Made by a program: the position numbers and the translations under genes | Notes under the pieces: generated by a model | What the model was told of the DNA's origin: nothing | Seen by the model: the letters and a program-made list of their open reading frames with translations, nothing else | Databases searched by the model: none | Assembly (NCBI RefSeq): GCF_000003815.2 | Contig: NC_049982.1 | Location: forward strand, 1,509,192 to 1,573,191 | Direction of reading: 5' to 3' | DNA length: 64,000 nt | Origin: Branchiostoma floridae | Lineage: Eukaryota > Chordata > Leptocardii > Amphioxiformes > Branchiostomatidae | Shown here: piece after piece, positions 12,473 to 23,699 of the stretch | Layout of the letters: every line of letters starts with the position of its first letter | How positions within the stretch are numbered: the stretch's first letter is position 1

Positions 12473-15400
12473 CTAGAAAGGCCGACATTTGCTTAAGAGC
12501 AAATACAGCATATTTCAGCCATACCCCTTCCCACGCAACATTGGACTGTTCCAAATCACCCCTGCGCAAAAATGGAACATCCTCTTAACAATACATTATC
12601 CCCCAATGTGGACTGGTATTGTGAATTGACTCCAGGTAAAAACAGAGCTTGCTTCTATTTTTCAGAAAATGACAATAATCACACCTTCCATTCAGAAAAT
12701 TTTCATCATGACTGAAAATTGTTGAATGACTTCATGTAATGTCATTAACAATTTTCAGTACGATAACTAGGTGTAAGTTTAAAAAAGTATAAGCTCCTTG
12801 TGATGTGGGTACATTTATTATTGCAATGAACTTTTTTTATTCAAGTAGGGCATACGATTTAATAATTATCAAGCAGGTGCAGGTACTGTAGGAGCGTTTG
12901 TTTTCTTCAAGCTGTAAAACTGTTAAACTGTTTTACTTTGTATGCAATCAACCATCGAGCCTATTCTTATTTTAGTTTAACAACTTCCTGCCAGACCCGG
13001 AAGATACGATTGAACCTTGTTCGAGGATTTATTTTCGTCTGTCTGGTCAGTCTGTTCATACCCTGGCGCTGAGAGTGTTTTATTGGGCTGAAACTCTGGC
13101 AGTTTAAAGTTACTTACAATTTAAATGTTCAAAGTTTATGCCAAACAACAACAGCACTAGGAAATGTGGCCACTATAGACAGGTGGTCACTATAGAGAAA
13201 ATGCTGATCTATTGACTAGGAGCCATACGTTACACATGATTTCAGTACACTGATCATTAATCATATAAACATTGCACAGGTAAGCCAATTGTTTAGATGT
13301 ACAATTAAGTTCAAATAATTCTGAAGAGAAATATTGATGAGAAAATAATCATTCTCGCCACTGTCTAACTTATAATTACGTATCAAAACTAAACGCAGAT
13401 TTTCTAACTAACGCACCTTTCGCCGACTTCATCATAGGACCGCCGGCTATCAATCAAACACGGCTGTTGATTAGACTTAGAGTTTCAAACAGTCATGTGC
13501 TGTGTGCCAGTTGACAGCGAACTTCATGCTACGTGATGTTTTACATTGCTTGGACCTTCTTTCCTACAGCGGTGCTTCTACAAAATATTTAGACTGTAAC
13601 ACTGAGTTTTATAGAATAGAATTTGACGCAGAACAGCGTTTTTTGCTGGGTATTTTTTTTGAAACATGTCCGTGGGAATATCAGCGAGGCGGCGACGTAG
13701 GGATATCAGACCGTCAACAAAAGTCGCACGGTGGCTAACGGCGCAGCGAAGATACTAGCGCTATAAATAAGCGCTTCAACTAAGGATGGCAACCCGTACA
13801 ATATTTTTGTATACTGTTGAGCTAAGTAAAGTTTGTTGTTTATGATGTTTTAGTTGTCTTTGAAGCTTTGACCCGAAATATTTTAAAGTCAAACTGCTGA
13901 AGAGAAGTAAGTGACTGCTACGATTATCGTAGATATGGCCCTAAAAAAACTGATAAAAGAAGCCTTCTCAATAGCCTAAAATGCAAGAGCTTCCGGGGGG
14001 GGCTTCGCCCACCTGGGTCCCCCCCACAGTGGCCCTGCCCCTGGACCCCGCCAGGGACATTCGGCGGCCCCCGGACCCCTGTCCGACGCTTTGAAAAAAT
14101 CCTGGCGAGAAGTCTGTACGGCCTGAGTCTTCAAGTTAACGTATTGTGTGGTCCCGCTTATGAATATTAATTAGCCTTCGCTTTCCTCTTCGCTGATTGG
14201 CTGAACCATTAATTGAATTAACTCTTCCTGCCGGCTAGACGCAGGTGCAGATGTCGGCTCTGTGGGGTGAACGTCCGAAAGGTCACGGCATGGAGAACGA
14301 AAGAAAACCAATTTCCCTAAAAAAAGTGCTGTAATTAAGCCTTTTACAGTACTTTATGCCAAAAATTTTACTTGGATCATTTTACCAACTATATTATGCC
14401 TATCTATACCAAATGTTACTCATACCAGGGTACAGGGGTGCAAAATATACCGTTATAAGACCGTCAACAACAGTCGCACGGAGCTAACAGCGCAGCGAAA
14501 ATACCATCGCTAGCGTTTCAACTTCGGATAACAAGTTATAAGTACTGTTGAACTCAGTAACGTTAAAGTTTGTTTTTAGTTGCCTTTGACGGTTTGACCT
14601 GAAACAGTGTTACGCTAAACTCCTGAAGAGAAGTTAAGTGACTGCTGCGATTATCATAGATATGCCCCTAAGAACTGATACAATATAAAGCCTTCTGAAT
14701 AGTCTAAAATGCGAGAGCCTTAGGCGGGCTTTGCTCCCCCTGGCGGGAACACTGCTATATACGGGATCATGAGGCCCCGCTTATGAATATTAATTAGCCT
14801 TTGGCCTCCTCTTCGCTGATTGGCTAGGTCTTTGATTCAATTAACTCTCCGGCTGACGCGCACAGGTGTGGCTCTGTGCGGGGTCACGGAAGGTCACGTC
14901 AGGAGGCCAAAAGAAAACAAATTTCCCCTCAGAAAAGTGCCAAAATTAATCATTTTAAAGTTGTTTATGTCAAAATTTTACTTGAATCTTGTTACCAAGT
15001 ATCTAATGCCTATCTATACCAAATTTCAGGTCATTTAATTGTAATACCAGGGTACAGGAGCCAAAAGTGTCCTTTTTTGGTCAAAAATTGGCCAAAAATC
15101 GCAAAAATAAGCATTTTGTTGCACTCTACACCAAAAGTGTTATTGAATTTATATGAAGGGATTATCAAGGCACATCTGTGTCAAATTTCAGCTCATTCGG
15201 TTGCAATACCAAGGTACAGGAGCCAAAAGTGTCCTTTTTTGGTCAAAAATTGGTCAAAAAATCGCAAAAATAAGCATTTTGTTGTACTGTACACCAAAAG
15301 TGTTCTCAAATTTATATGGGGGCATTATCAAGGCACATCTCTGTCAAATTTCAGCTCATTTGGTTGTAATACCAGGGTACAGGGGCCAAAAGTGTCCTTC

Positions 15401-15790
15401 TTTGGTCAAAAATTGGTCAAAAAATCGCAAAAATAAGCATTTTGTTGTACTGTACACCAAAACTGATATTGAATCTATATGGGGGACTTATCAAGGCACA
15501 TCTGTGCCAAATTTCAGCTCATTCGGTTATAATACCAGGGTACAGGGGGCCCAAATATACAGTTTTGGTCTTAAGATGACCAAAAAACCTTAATAAAATC
15601 ATTTAAGAGACAGATATGGAAAAAATGAAAAAAAACGCCCGAGGGTATTGGCCCACTCTACCCTTGTGCCAAATTTTAAGTCATTCGGTTGAGGAACAAC
15701 GGAGATACCGTGTTCTGAAGATTTGACAGGAGAAAGAAACATTACGAATACAATATATTTCACCATACCTATGGTATGGCTGAAATATAA
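12473..15790. mobile_element. 3.3-kb repeat element, copy 1
   Basis: The same sequence reappears at 45187-48260. It begins CTAGAAAGGCCGACATTTGC and ends GGTATGGCTGAAATATAA. Near the left end ATATTTCAGCCATACC is the inverse of the right end, giving short subterminal inverted repeats. Inside are a block (13700-14270) repeated in diverged form at 14455-14900, with shared phrases such as AGACCGTCAACAA and CTGAAGAGAAGT, and GC-rich phrases such as GGGCTTCGCCCACCTGGG. A 78-codon ORF at 13502-13738 is also present in copy 2. No transposase is visible, so it is probably non-autonomous. Confidence 0.65.
15030..15560 (+). repeat. three-copy tandem repeat of about 160 bp inside the element
   Basis: The phrases GTCCTTTTTTGGTCAAAAAT, AAAATAAGCATTTTGTTG and TATCAAGGCACATCTGTG occur in the same order three times. 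Copy 2 of the element keeps only one diverged unit, so the array differs between copies. Confidence 0.75.
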
Positions 15791-15975
15791 CTATCGATAT
15801 ATAAAAGTAGCATCTTCACCTATGCATAACTTCAATTATAGGTATATAAAATTAACAACCGCCCATTACATTACAATGTATGATATCTAACGTCTAAACA
15901 TTGTGGAGTTAATTCCTTCGTTCTCATGAATGATATCTTGTCTTATAATCGACATAAATATGTTTGAATGTATCC

Positions 15976-16508
15976 GTGGACTACTGTCGTTACTGTCTGT
16001 GGACTACTGTCGTTACTGTCTGTGGACTACTGTCGTTACTGTCTGTGGACTACTGTCGTTACTGTCTGTGGACTACTATCGTTACTGTCTGTGGACTACT
16101 ATCGTTACTGTCTGTGGACTACTGTCGTTACTGTCTGTGGACTACTGCCGTTACTGTCTGTGGACTACTGTCGTTACTGTCTGTGGACTACTGCCGTTAC
16201 TGTCTGTGGACTACTGCCGTTACTGTCTGTGGAATGGCGTTACTGTATGTGGACTACTGTCGTTACTGTCTGTGGACTTCTGTCGTTACTGTCTGTGGAC
16301 TACTATCGTTACTGTCTGTGGACTACTGCCGTTACTGTCTGTGGACTACTGCCGTTACTGTCTGTGGACTACTGCCGTTACTGTCTGTGGACTACTGCCG
16401 TTACTGTCTGTGGAATGGCGTTACTGTCTGTGGACTACTGTCGTTACTGTCTGTGGACTACTGTCGTTACTGTCTGTGGACTACTGTCGTTACTGTCTAT
16501 GGACTACT
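15976..16508 (-). repeat. 23-bp minisatellite in the 3' UTR of gene B
   Basis: About 23 units of GTGGACTACTGTCGTTACTG plus TCT run up to the stop codon of gene B. On the coding strand the unit starts GACAGTAACGA, whose first two bases are the last two of the TGA stop, so the array begins at the end of the coding region. One-base variants (gTc/gCc/aTc) and two shortened units are interspersed. Confidence 0.85.
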
Positions 16509-16521
16509 TTTATCGTTACTG

Positions 16522-19500
16522 TCAGAACTCGTCGTGAGTATATTCCTCCTCCTCGTACATCAGCTGGTCCTCTATCATCTTCGAGTCCGCCGCTATCTCC
16601 TCCCTACTCAGCTTCCCGTCCTGAAATGGTAGGCAGATATCATGGTAAATGTTTGTTTGTTGATTTGTTTGAACCATTGTTATGCATGAAAACACAAATC
16701 GGCCTGCAGGCCACTTTTCATTGAGGTCATGTGGGAAGAGGCAATGATCAGACAAAGTATATTATACAATTCACACGAATGCTGACAAAAACAAAACCTT
16801 CTTGGTAAAGGTAATAAAAAAATGTTACCAGCTTTTCTTATTACCCATCCCCACCTTGCCCTTGTCCAGGTTCACCCTGGAAGTTAGGGACTTCGACTTC
16901 GGCCTTGTTTAGTTTCTTTTTGGGGGTATGAGGCCAACCCTGGCACTGATAGCATGTTATAGGGCTGAAATCTGGCAGTATAAGGGTTAACGGCTTTTCT
17001 CTCCAACACCCATCCGTACCTTGTCCTTGTCCATGTTCGCCAGCACGATGCTGACGCTGTCCTCGTCCTCCTGAGCGGCTTCAGAGCTCGGTCCCAGGAT
17101 CCACTGCTTCACCTCCGCTCGGCTCAGCTGGCCGTCTCCGTCCTTGTCAAACTGCTTAAAGGTTTTCTCAGCCTCAGGACCCTCCTCCATTCCCTCCTCG
17201 TCATCTGAAGAAAACATCAACACCTGTAAAGGTTTTCTCAGCCTCAGGACCCTCCCCCATTCCCTCCTCGTCATCTGAAGAAAACATCAACACCTGTAAA
17301 GGTTTTCTCAGCCTCAGGACCCTCCTCCATTCCCTCCTCGTCATCTGAAGAGAACATCAACAGCTGTATCTGAATCCTTTATCATCTACTCCTTAAGGTT
17401 TTCTCAGCGTCAGGACCCTCCTCCATTCCCTCCTCGTCATCTGAAGAAAACATCAACAGCTGTAAAGGTTTTCTCAGCCTCAGGACCCTCCTCCATTCCC
17501 TCCTCGTCATCTGAAGAAAACATCAACACCTGTAAAGGTTTTCTCAGCCTCAGGACCCTCCTCCATTCCCTCCTCGTCATCTGAAGAAAACATCAACACC
17601 TGTAAAGGTTTTCTCAGCCTCAGGACCCTCCTCCATTCCCTCCTCGTCATCTGAAGAAAACATCAACACCTGTAAAGGTTTTCTCAGCCTCAGGACCCTC
17701 CTCCATTCCCTCCTCGTCATCTGAAGAAAACATCAACACCTGTATCTGAATCCTTTATCATCTACTCCTTAAAGGTTTTCTCAGCCTCAGGACCCTCCTC
17801 CATTCCCTCCTCGTCATCTGAAAAAAACATCAACACCTGTATCTGAATCCTTTATCATCTACTCCTTAAAGGTATTCTCAGCCTCAGGACCCTCCTCCAT
17901 TCCCTCCTCGTCATCTGAAGAAAACATCAACACCTGTAAAGGTTTTCTCAGCCTCAGGACCCTCCTCCATTCCCTCCTCGTCATCTGAACAAAACATCAA
18001 CACCTGTATCTGAATCCTTTATCATCTACTCCTTAAAGGTTTTCTCAGCCTCAGGACCCTCCTCCATTCCCTCCTCGTCATCTAAAAAAAAACATCAACA
18101 GCTGGATCTGGATCCTTAAAACCTGTATCCTGGTCTTTTAAGCATCATCATATAATCTTCAACGTTGTATTCGTTTCTTTTTAGCATCTGCAACCTGTTA
18201 TATTTAATATCATTTGAATTGATCTCTTTAACTATCTACATTGTATCCGGATTGATATAGCATCGGCATCGCTATCTACATCTATTTAGCATCTACATCT
18301 GTATCCGGTTCTCTTTAGCATCTGCGCCTGTATCCACATTTCGTTAGCATCTGCACCTGTATCCGTATTTTTAGCACATATACCGGTATCCGGTATACTA
18401 AGATATAGTAAAAGGTTTATTATTTTGTTTAAGTTTTATCGTTTTAGCATCTTCCAGCTTCATGACACGTTTGACAGAAGTAATGAGTTAATATGTTTAC
18501 CTGTGAATTCCGCAAAGTTAAGAACCCCGTCGCCATTCTTGTCCATGTCTTCCATGGTTTCCTGAAAACAGCAAAAAGGAGGAACTAAAAACCGACCCTC
18601 AAACTGCCATAGATTAGTTATGTTCTATGTTCAAAGTCCATTTTCATTGTTTGAATGAGTTGGAATGGTTATTCATTTCATTTCAATTCGCTAATTAAGT
18701 ACAATGTCAATGGCAATATCGTGCATGTGAGGTGATACGAAGTGTAAGGTTACCAGTATAACTATATCATGCATGTGGGGGTGATATGAAGTATCAGGTT
18801 ACCAGCATAACGATATCGTACATGTGGGGTGATATGAAGTATCAGGTTACCAGTATAACTATATCATGCATGTGGGGGTGATATGAATTATCAGGTCACC
18901 AGTATAACGATATCGTACATGTGGGGGTGATATGAAGTATCAGGTAACCAGTATAACGATATCGTGCATGTGGGGGTGATATGAAGTATCAAGGTACCAG
19001 TATAACGATATCGTACATGTGGGGTGATATGAAGTATCAGGTTACCAGCATAACGATATCGTACATGTGGGGTGATATGAAGTATCAGGTTACCAGTATA
19101 ACTATATCATGCATGTGGGGGTGATATGAATTATCAGGTCACCAGTATAACGATATCGTGCATGTGGGGTGATATGAAGTATCAGGTTACCAGTATAACG
19201 ATATCGTACATGTGGGGTGATATGAAGTATCAGGTCACCAGTATAACGATATCGTACATGTGGGGGTGATATGAAGTATCAGGTTACCAGCATAACGATA
19301 TCGTGCATGTGGGGGTGATATGAAGTATAAGGTTACCAGTATAACGATATCGTGCATGTGGGGGTGATATGAAGTATCAGGTTACCAGTATAACTATATC
19401 GTGCATGTGGGGTGATATGAAGTATCAGGTTACCAGCATAACGATATCGTGCATGTGGGGTGATATGAAGTATCAGGTTACCAGTATAACGATATCGTGC

Positions 19501-22500
19501 ATGTGGGGCTGGAATGAAGTATGAACGTATGAATGGAATGAACGCTTGCAGATAGATGTGCAAAAGTCAGGTGTAACGAATCGTTTGGTGTAATTAAACC
19601 AGCTGCTGCTGCGCCGCGTGCCTGCGAAGCTGGTGTGTTACGCCGAACGGCGGTTATACCGGCTATATAGATACAGATAGATACAGATACAGAAGTATCA
19701 GGTTACCAGCATAACGATATCGTGCATGTGTGGATACTCCTCCGCGTACTCGAAGGCCATGAACTCTTCCTTGTCCAGCGCGCCATCGTTGTTCGCGTCG
19801 CTGACGTGAAACCTTCTTCTCTCCTGCTCCTTCGTCTTTGAGGAATGTCCGAACTTTTCCTCTGTATGTGTAGTAGTATAATAATGATAATGAATTTACT
19901 ACGTTGAGTGTCGGCTCTCTGTACATATTTCAGCATATAACGATGGTACGTTTACTTTTGTAAAACTGATAACATGTATTGTAGATATTCACAATCCACA
20001 ATGATGATATGGAACATGATACCGAAAAGCTACGGTTTACAAGTACAGTGAAAAGGCTCATTTGACATGACATGTAGTCTTCATTACAGTAATATCATTG
20101 GCTGAAAAATAGGTAGAACAATTTGCGAAGTGAGTTTGGGGACCCTAAGGTAGGGTCTTATTTTACCATACCTAATCAATAACCAATCATAACCAATATT
20201 CCTGCCTTATCAATATTATGTTAAAATGTGCTTATTGATGTGTGTGTCTTTGATATGCTAATGGTGATACATGTTTATCTTTATTTGGACTTGAAGTCAT
20301 CGTGTTCTATTTTGGTGTGACATCCTGTAAACGTGCGATGCCCCTGTTCTCTCAACCAATCCAGCTGCTGTGTGGTGAACTTTGATAAACAAATTAACGA
20401 ATGCCTATTGAATCCAGCCATCCATAACGTTTTCAGGAATACGTGGCGGACGTGGCCTCCACAAAAAACGTACGGACAAATTGCACGTACGGCGGGTTGT
20501 GCCCCAGGCCATAAGCTAAGAGCACAAGCCGCCGTACGTGCAAATACGTAGGCAATCTTTTTGGATCCGTAAGCGGTGAGTATAGCCTCCGAACGAACTC
20601 GTAGGGAATCCGACGCAGACACTCCGTAGAACTTTACGTGCAGGCAAAACGTTGTGTGCCATTCATCCCTGTACATGCCAGTACGGGCGACTCTCATGCC
20701 CTGTACAGCCTGAACGTTTTCAGAAATACGTGGCGAACGTGGCCTCCCAAAAAAAACGTACGGACAAATTGCACGTACGGCGGCTTGTCCTCTTAGCTAT
20801 TGGCCCTTACGAAGGCTTGTTGGAGGCTGCACGGCAATAGACGTACCTAGCTACGCGCGTACGGGTGCTACGAGATGGAACGGCTCACTCACCTTTGGGA
20901 TAAGTCTTCTTCGCGTACCGCTCAAACGTCAGCTTCTCGCCCGGACCTAACCCGTAATACTTCCACTGGGTGGGAGGACGAAGGAACAGAAAAGTTGGTT
21001 ATAAGTGACAACTGTTAGAATCGGAGATTTTTTTCTTGTTGCCATTTTTTGGGGGCACAGCATCTTTAAGGTTGTCACTACCCCTCATATCTGAGTCTGC
21101 GTAAATCTTGTAGTAATCTTTCTTCAACTAATTCCAATAAGGTTCTGAATAGATCACAGAGCAAAAACAGCTATTGTACAAGAAATAGGTGGAAAATATT
21201 CAGTTGTATCATTAACGTAGTGATGTGTAGTGAACCAAATTGATATGTAGCCTTTAGCTTTAAGTCATTACTTCATTTTTGGAAATACTGTAAATGCAGA
21301 AATGTTCGCGGTGGATTAATGTTCGCGGTGGATTAATGTTCGCGGTAGATTAATGTTCGCGGTTTTCGCGGTGCCCACTTCACCGTGAACTTAAAACTAC
21401 CGCGAACATTTTTCTATCATGGTATTAGACTGCAGTCTATGGTATTACCGCGAACTTAAATCCACCGCGAAAAGTCCCTTTTCCCGCTACCGCGAAATTA
21501 AATCCCCGCGAACTTAAATGCATTTGTAATCTTAATGAATCCCTGACGTTTGACCATAGAAAAGAGCCATAACTCCAGACCTGCTTCTCGGTGTCCTTCC
21601 GGAGGTCTCTGACCCTCTCCCCGACCGTGAAGCTCTTCAGCTCGTCTCGCGTTGCCAAACCGTCCCCGTCCGCGTCCATGCGTAACCAGACCTGCCGGGA
21701 GCAAACATACAAACAAATAAACAAACAAGTAAAAAAGCAGAGAAAAGTCTCGCGTCGCCAAACCGTCCCCGTCCGCGTCCATACGGGACCAGACCTGCCG
21801 GGAGCATACATACAAACAAATAAACAAACAAACAATTAAACAAACAATTAAACAAACAAAATAACAAGCAGAGAAAGTCTCGCGTCGCAAAACCGTCTCC
21901 GCCCGCGTCCATGCGGGATCAGACCTGCCGGGAACAAACAAACAAACAAATAAACAAACAATTAAACAAACAATTAAACAAACAAATAAACAGACAAACA
22001 CAGAAAGTCTCGCGTCGCAAAACCGTCTCCGTCCGCGTCTATATTGGACCAGAACTGCTAGGAACAAACAAACAAATAAACACAAAAAACTCAGAAAGTC
22101 TCGCGTAAAACCATCTCCGTCCGCGTCCATGCGGGACGAGACCTGTAGTATGTACAAAAAGCAAGCAAGCAAACAAACAAACAAACAAACGCGTCTAGAT
22201 GGACCCTGACCATAATCCTTACCTTTCTAAAGGTGGGGTCACACATGCGTATATATTCAAGTCCGTTTGAGGTGCGTACGAAGCTCTTAGTCTCTACCAG
22301 GCTCCACAGGTCGTTGTAAAAATAATACAAATTGGACAAACGTAAACAGGTAACATGTCGGACGAGTTAGCTGGGTCGCTAACCATGCTTCTCGGTCAGC
22401 TAACTCATCTGGCATATTGTGCGTCTATATTTGTCCAATTTGTACTATTTTCCCGCGACCTGTGGAGCCTGGTAGAGACTAAGGGCTTCGTACGCACCTC

Positions 22501-23398
22501 AGACGGTCTTGAATATATACGCATGTGTGACCCCACCTTTAGACTGTTAGATTCGCGGTGAAACTGCCTCCTCAGAAACTTTTACTACTGGGAATCTAAA
22601 CGATTTATCGTCTCCTAATATCTTCTCAGCGATTAGTTGAAGAAATTTACCAAAAGCAGAAAGTCTTGCACTATTCAACGTCCAGACAGATCCATGGAGC
22701 CGCAAGAAAAATCACTTTGTCTTCTGGTTCGTTGTTATTGACAAAAACTAGTTTGAACAATGCCGCGTTTTGGTTGTGCTACTACCCACAGTTCTTGTCT
22801 TCAGGCCTTGACCCGGATAATTACACATTGTAACGCACCGGTCGGATGAGTTCGTGCCCATTTTGTACGTCATTATAACAATTTTCTACATACTGAAGAC
22901 CCCCCTCCCATTCTTTAAGTTTGCATGTCACAAATATCCTTCCGTACTCCGCTTTGTTTTGGTACCAAATTATTCAAACCTTATCTTGACGTATGCGGCT
23001 TTATATTTCAGTTCAGTAAGTTCCAGAAAGCTTAAGAAACTCCCGACATACCGCATTCCGCCCGTGTTGACGTTATACGAGATATACTACATTGATACAT
23101 TATTCTTACTTATATAACTTAATATTATTTCTATGTATTTGCTTAATCGCTTCAAATTTCAGTTCAGTCAGTGACAGAAAATCCTTTAATTCGAACTTTG
23201 TTTTAACTTGATATGATAATGGTTCTTTATCTTATGTATTTACGAATACCTACACCAGATACGGCTCAAATCACAGTTTCCTACACCTACTTCCATCCTG
23301 CAGGTACCCACCTCATCACTAGTAGCCTTGTGACCAGCCTCCAATGAAGTAGCAAAGACTACCACAGCGGCCAACAGGTAACACTGCCGTAAATCCAT
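16522..23398 (-). CDS. gene B: calumenin/reticulocalbin-like EF-hand ER protein (256 aa)
   Basis: Seven coding exons: 23398-23312, 21691-21581, 20965-20893, 19861-19707, 18561-18501, 17204-17020 and 16620-16522. All have GT-AG borders and the same phases as gene A. The start MDLRQCYLLAAVVVFATSLE is a signal peptide and almost matches calumenin's MDLRQ. EF loops lie at about 35-46 (DADGDG), 112-123 (DANNDG), 149-160 (DKNGDG), 182-193 (DKDGDG) and 221-232 (DKDKDG, split by the last intron). EF-hand 2 is degenerate (WKYYGLGPGEKLTFERY). Residues 97-110 are lysine/arginine-rich (KTKEQERRRF). The C-terminus is EEEEYTHDEF-stop, giving an HDEF retrieval signal. Arrays of partial exon copies sit at exons 2, 4 and 6. 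A diverged scrap near 16855-16885 looks like another copy of the exon 6 end. Function is inferred as an ER-luminal calcium-binding protein, as for A and C. Confidence 0.88.
17205..18090 (-). repeat. minisatellite over the exon 6 acceptor of gene B (about 11 decoys)
   Basis: Units of 70 bp, or about 102 bp when they include a CTGAATCCTTTATCATCTAC insert, repeat the first 48 or so bases of exon 6 (coding DDEEGMEEGPEAEKTF) with the TTCTTCAG acceptor. Copies start near 17227, 17297, 17400, 17468, 17537, 17606, 17675, 17775, 17877, 17940 and 18040. They are nearly identical, so expansion is recent. The intact exon is the last at the low-coordinate side. Confidence 0.9.
18504..18720. other. intron 4 of gene B, between exon 5 and the array
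   Basis: Apart from exon 5 itself (18561-18501), this stretch shows only unique intron sequence. Confidence 0.4.
18720..19706 (-). repeat. minisatellite over the exon 4 donor of gene B (about 16 decoys), interrupted near its end
   Basis: Units of about 50 bp cover 18724-19510. Each contains the last roughly 25 nt of exon 4 (coding HMHDIVML) and its donor CTG-GTAACCTGATAC, with a GATATGAAGTATCAGG linker. Single-base variants alternate between units. A dispersed repeat (19531-19680) separates the array from the intact exon ending at 19707. Confidence 0.9.
19531..19700 (+). mobile_element. dispersed repeat with GATACA tail
   Basis: The phrases AACGCTTGCAGATAGATGTG, GCGTGCCTGCGAAGCTGGTG and CGGCGGTTATACCGGCTATA occur in order, then (GATACA)n. 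The same unit lies inverted at 51160-51325, and a short form near 44530-44580. The 3' microsatellite tail suggests a LINE or SINE end. Confidence 0.55.
20430..20795. repeat. paired and inverted ACGTACGG repeats
   Basis: A phrase beginning AATACGTGGCG and ending CACGTACGGCGG occurs at about 20439-20502 and 20728-20785 in the same orientation. Between them GCCGCCGTACGTGCAA is an inverse copy, giving a hairpin at about 20477-20545. It lies in intron 3 of gene B and is probably a MITE remnant. Confidence 0.55.
21285..21530. mobile_element. CGCGAA-rich foldback MITE, copy 1
   Basis: Ends ATACTGTAAATGCA and TGCATTTGTAAT, with internal inverted GTTCGCGGTGGATTAA and CCGCGAACTTAAATCC phrases. A second copy lies at 31378-31592. 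Copy 1 has a triplicated GTTCGCGGTGGATTAAT unit. Confidence 0.7.
21692..22145 (-). repeat. minisatellite over the exon 2 acceptor of gene B (four decoys)
   Basis: Four partial copies near 21745-21800, 21878-21935, 22004-22060 and 22097-22145. Each repeats the start of exon 2 (WSRMDADGDG, then TRD) with its acceptor and an (AAAC/AATA)n intron tail. Intact exon 2 ends the array at 21691-21581. The layout matches gene A exon 2 and gene C exon 2. Confidence 0.88.
22229..22540. mobile_element. long foldback MITE
   Basis: Arms of about 90 bp: AAAGGTGGGGTCACACATGC through CTCTACCAGGCTCCACAGG on the left is mirrored by CCTGTGGAGCCTGGTAGAG through GCATGTGTGACCCCACCTTT on the right. Related elements with CTTAGTCTCTACCAG arms lie at 44067-44253 and 52316-52517. 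Confidence 0.75.
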
Positions 23399-23510
23399 GG
23401 CGCCCTCCGTGCTGGCTGCGGGTACAGGCTACAGACTTTCAGTGATCAAGGAATAGGATCTGTCTGACAAAGCAAACCCCGTCTTGGCAATCTGCTTGGC
23501 CGAGGAAATG

Positions 23511-23519
23511 TTTTATATA
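23511..23519 (-). promoter_or_regulatory. TATA box of gene B
   Basis: TATATAAAA on the minus strand about 113-121 bp upstream of the ATG. This would place transcription start near 23485. It is flanked by sequence alignable to the gene C upstream region (GGAGAAGAC, TCTGTNTGACAAA). Confidence 0.5.
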
Positions 23520-23549
23520 CAGGTTGGAGAAGACATACAATCATGTGAA

Positions 23550-23557
23550 ACGTGGCA
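23550..23557 (-). promoter_or_regulatory. TGCCACGT box upstream of gene B
   Basis: ACGTGGCA on the plus strand, 152-159 bp upstream of the ATG and upstream of the TATA box. The same core is found before genes A and C. It resembles the GCCACGT core used by XBP1/ATF6. Confidence 0.45.
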
Positions 23558-23619
23558 ACCGTTTGCAAGTACACGTGGATACATGTAGGTGTCAGCTCAG
23601 CTGTCATGTGCGGTAAGTC

Positions 23620-23659
23620 TGACGTCATGGGCATCTGACGTCACGGGCATCTGACGTCA
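23620..23659. promoter_or_regulatory. three TGACGTCA sites at 16-bp spacing
   Basis: Perfect CRE/ATF palindromes TGACGTCA at 23620-23627, 23636-23643 and 23652-23659, each followed by CGGGCATC-like filler. They are about 220-260 bp upstream of the gene B ATG. Gene C has one at 31891-31898. Confidence 0.5.
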
Positions 23660-23699
23660 CGATTGGGTGGGTGTGCGGCGGAGCATGTCGGGAGTAATT

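Noticed and set aside
15930-16724. Three overlapping long ORFs (VDYCRYCLWT repeats)
   Set aside because: They are open only because the 23-bp repeat lacks stops; they lie antisense to the gene B 3' UTR.
18720-19510. Regular 50-bp repeats resembling a CRISPR array
   Set aside because: The unit is an exon end plus donor, with no variable spacers.
21498-22184. 228-codon ORF rich in Cys-Leu-Phe-Val
   Set aside because: It reads through the exon 2 junction array and its AAAC-rich intron; the real exon is a 37-codon piece in another frame.
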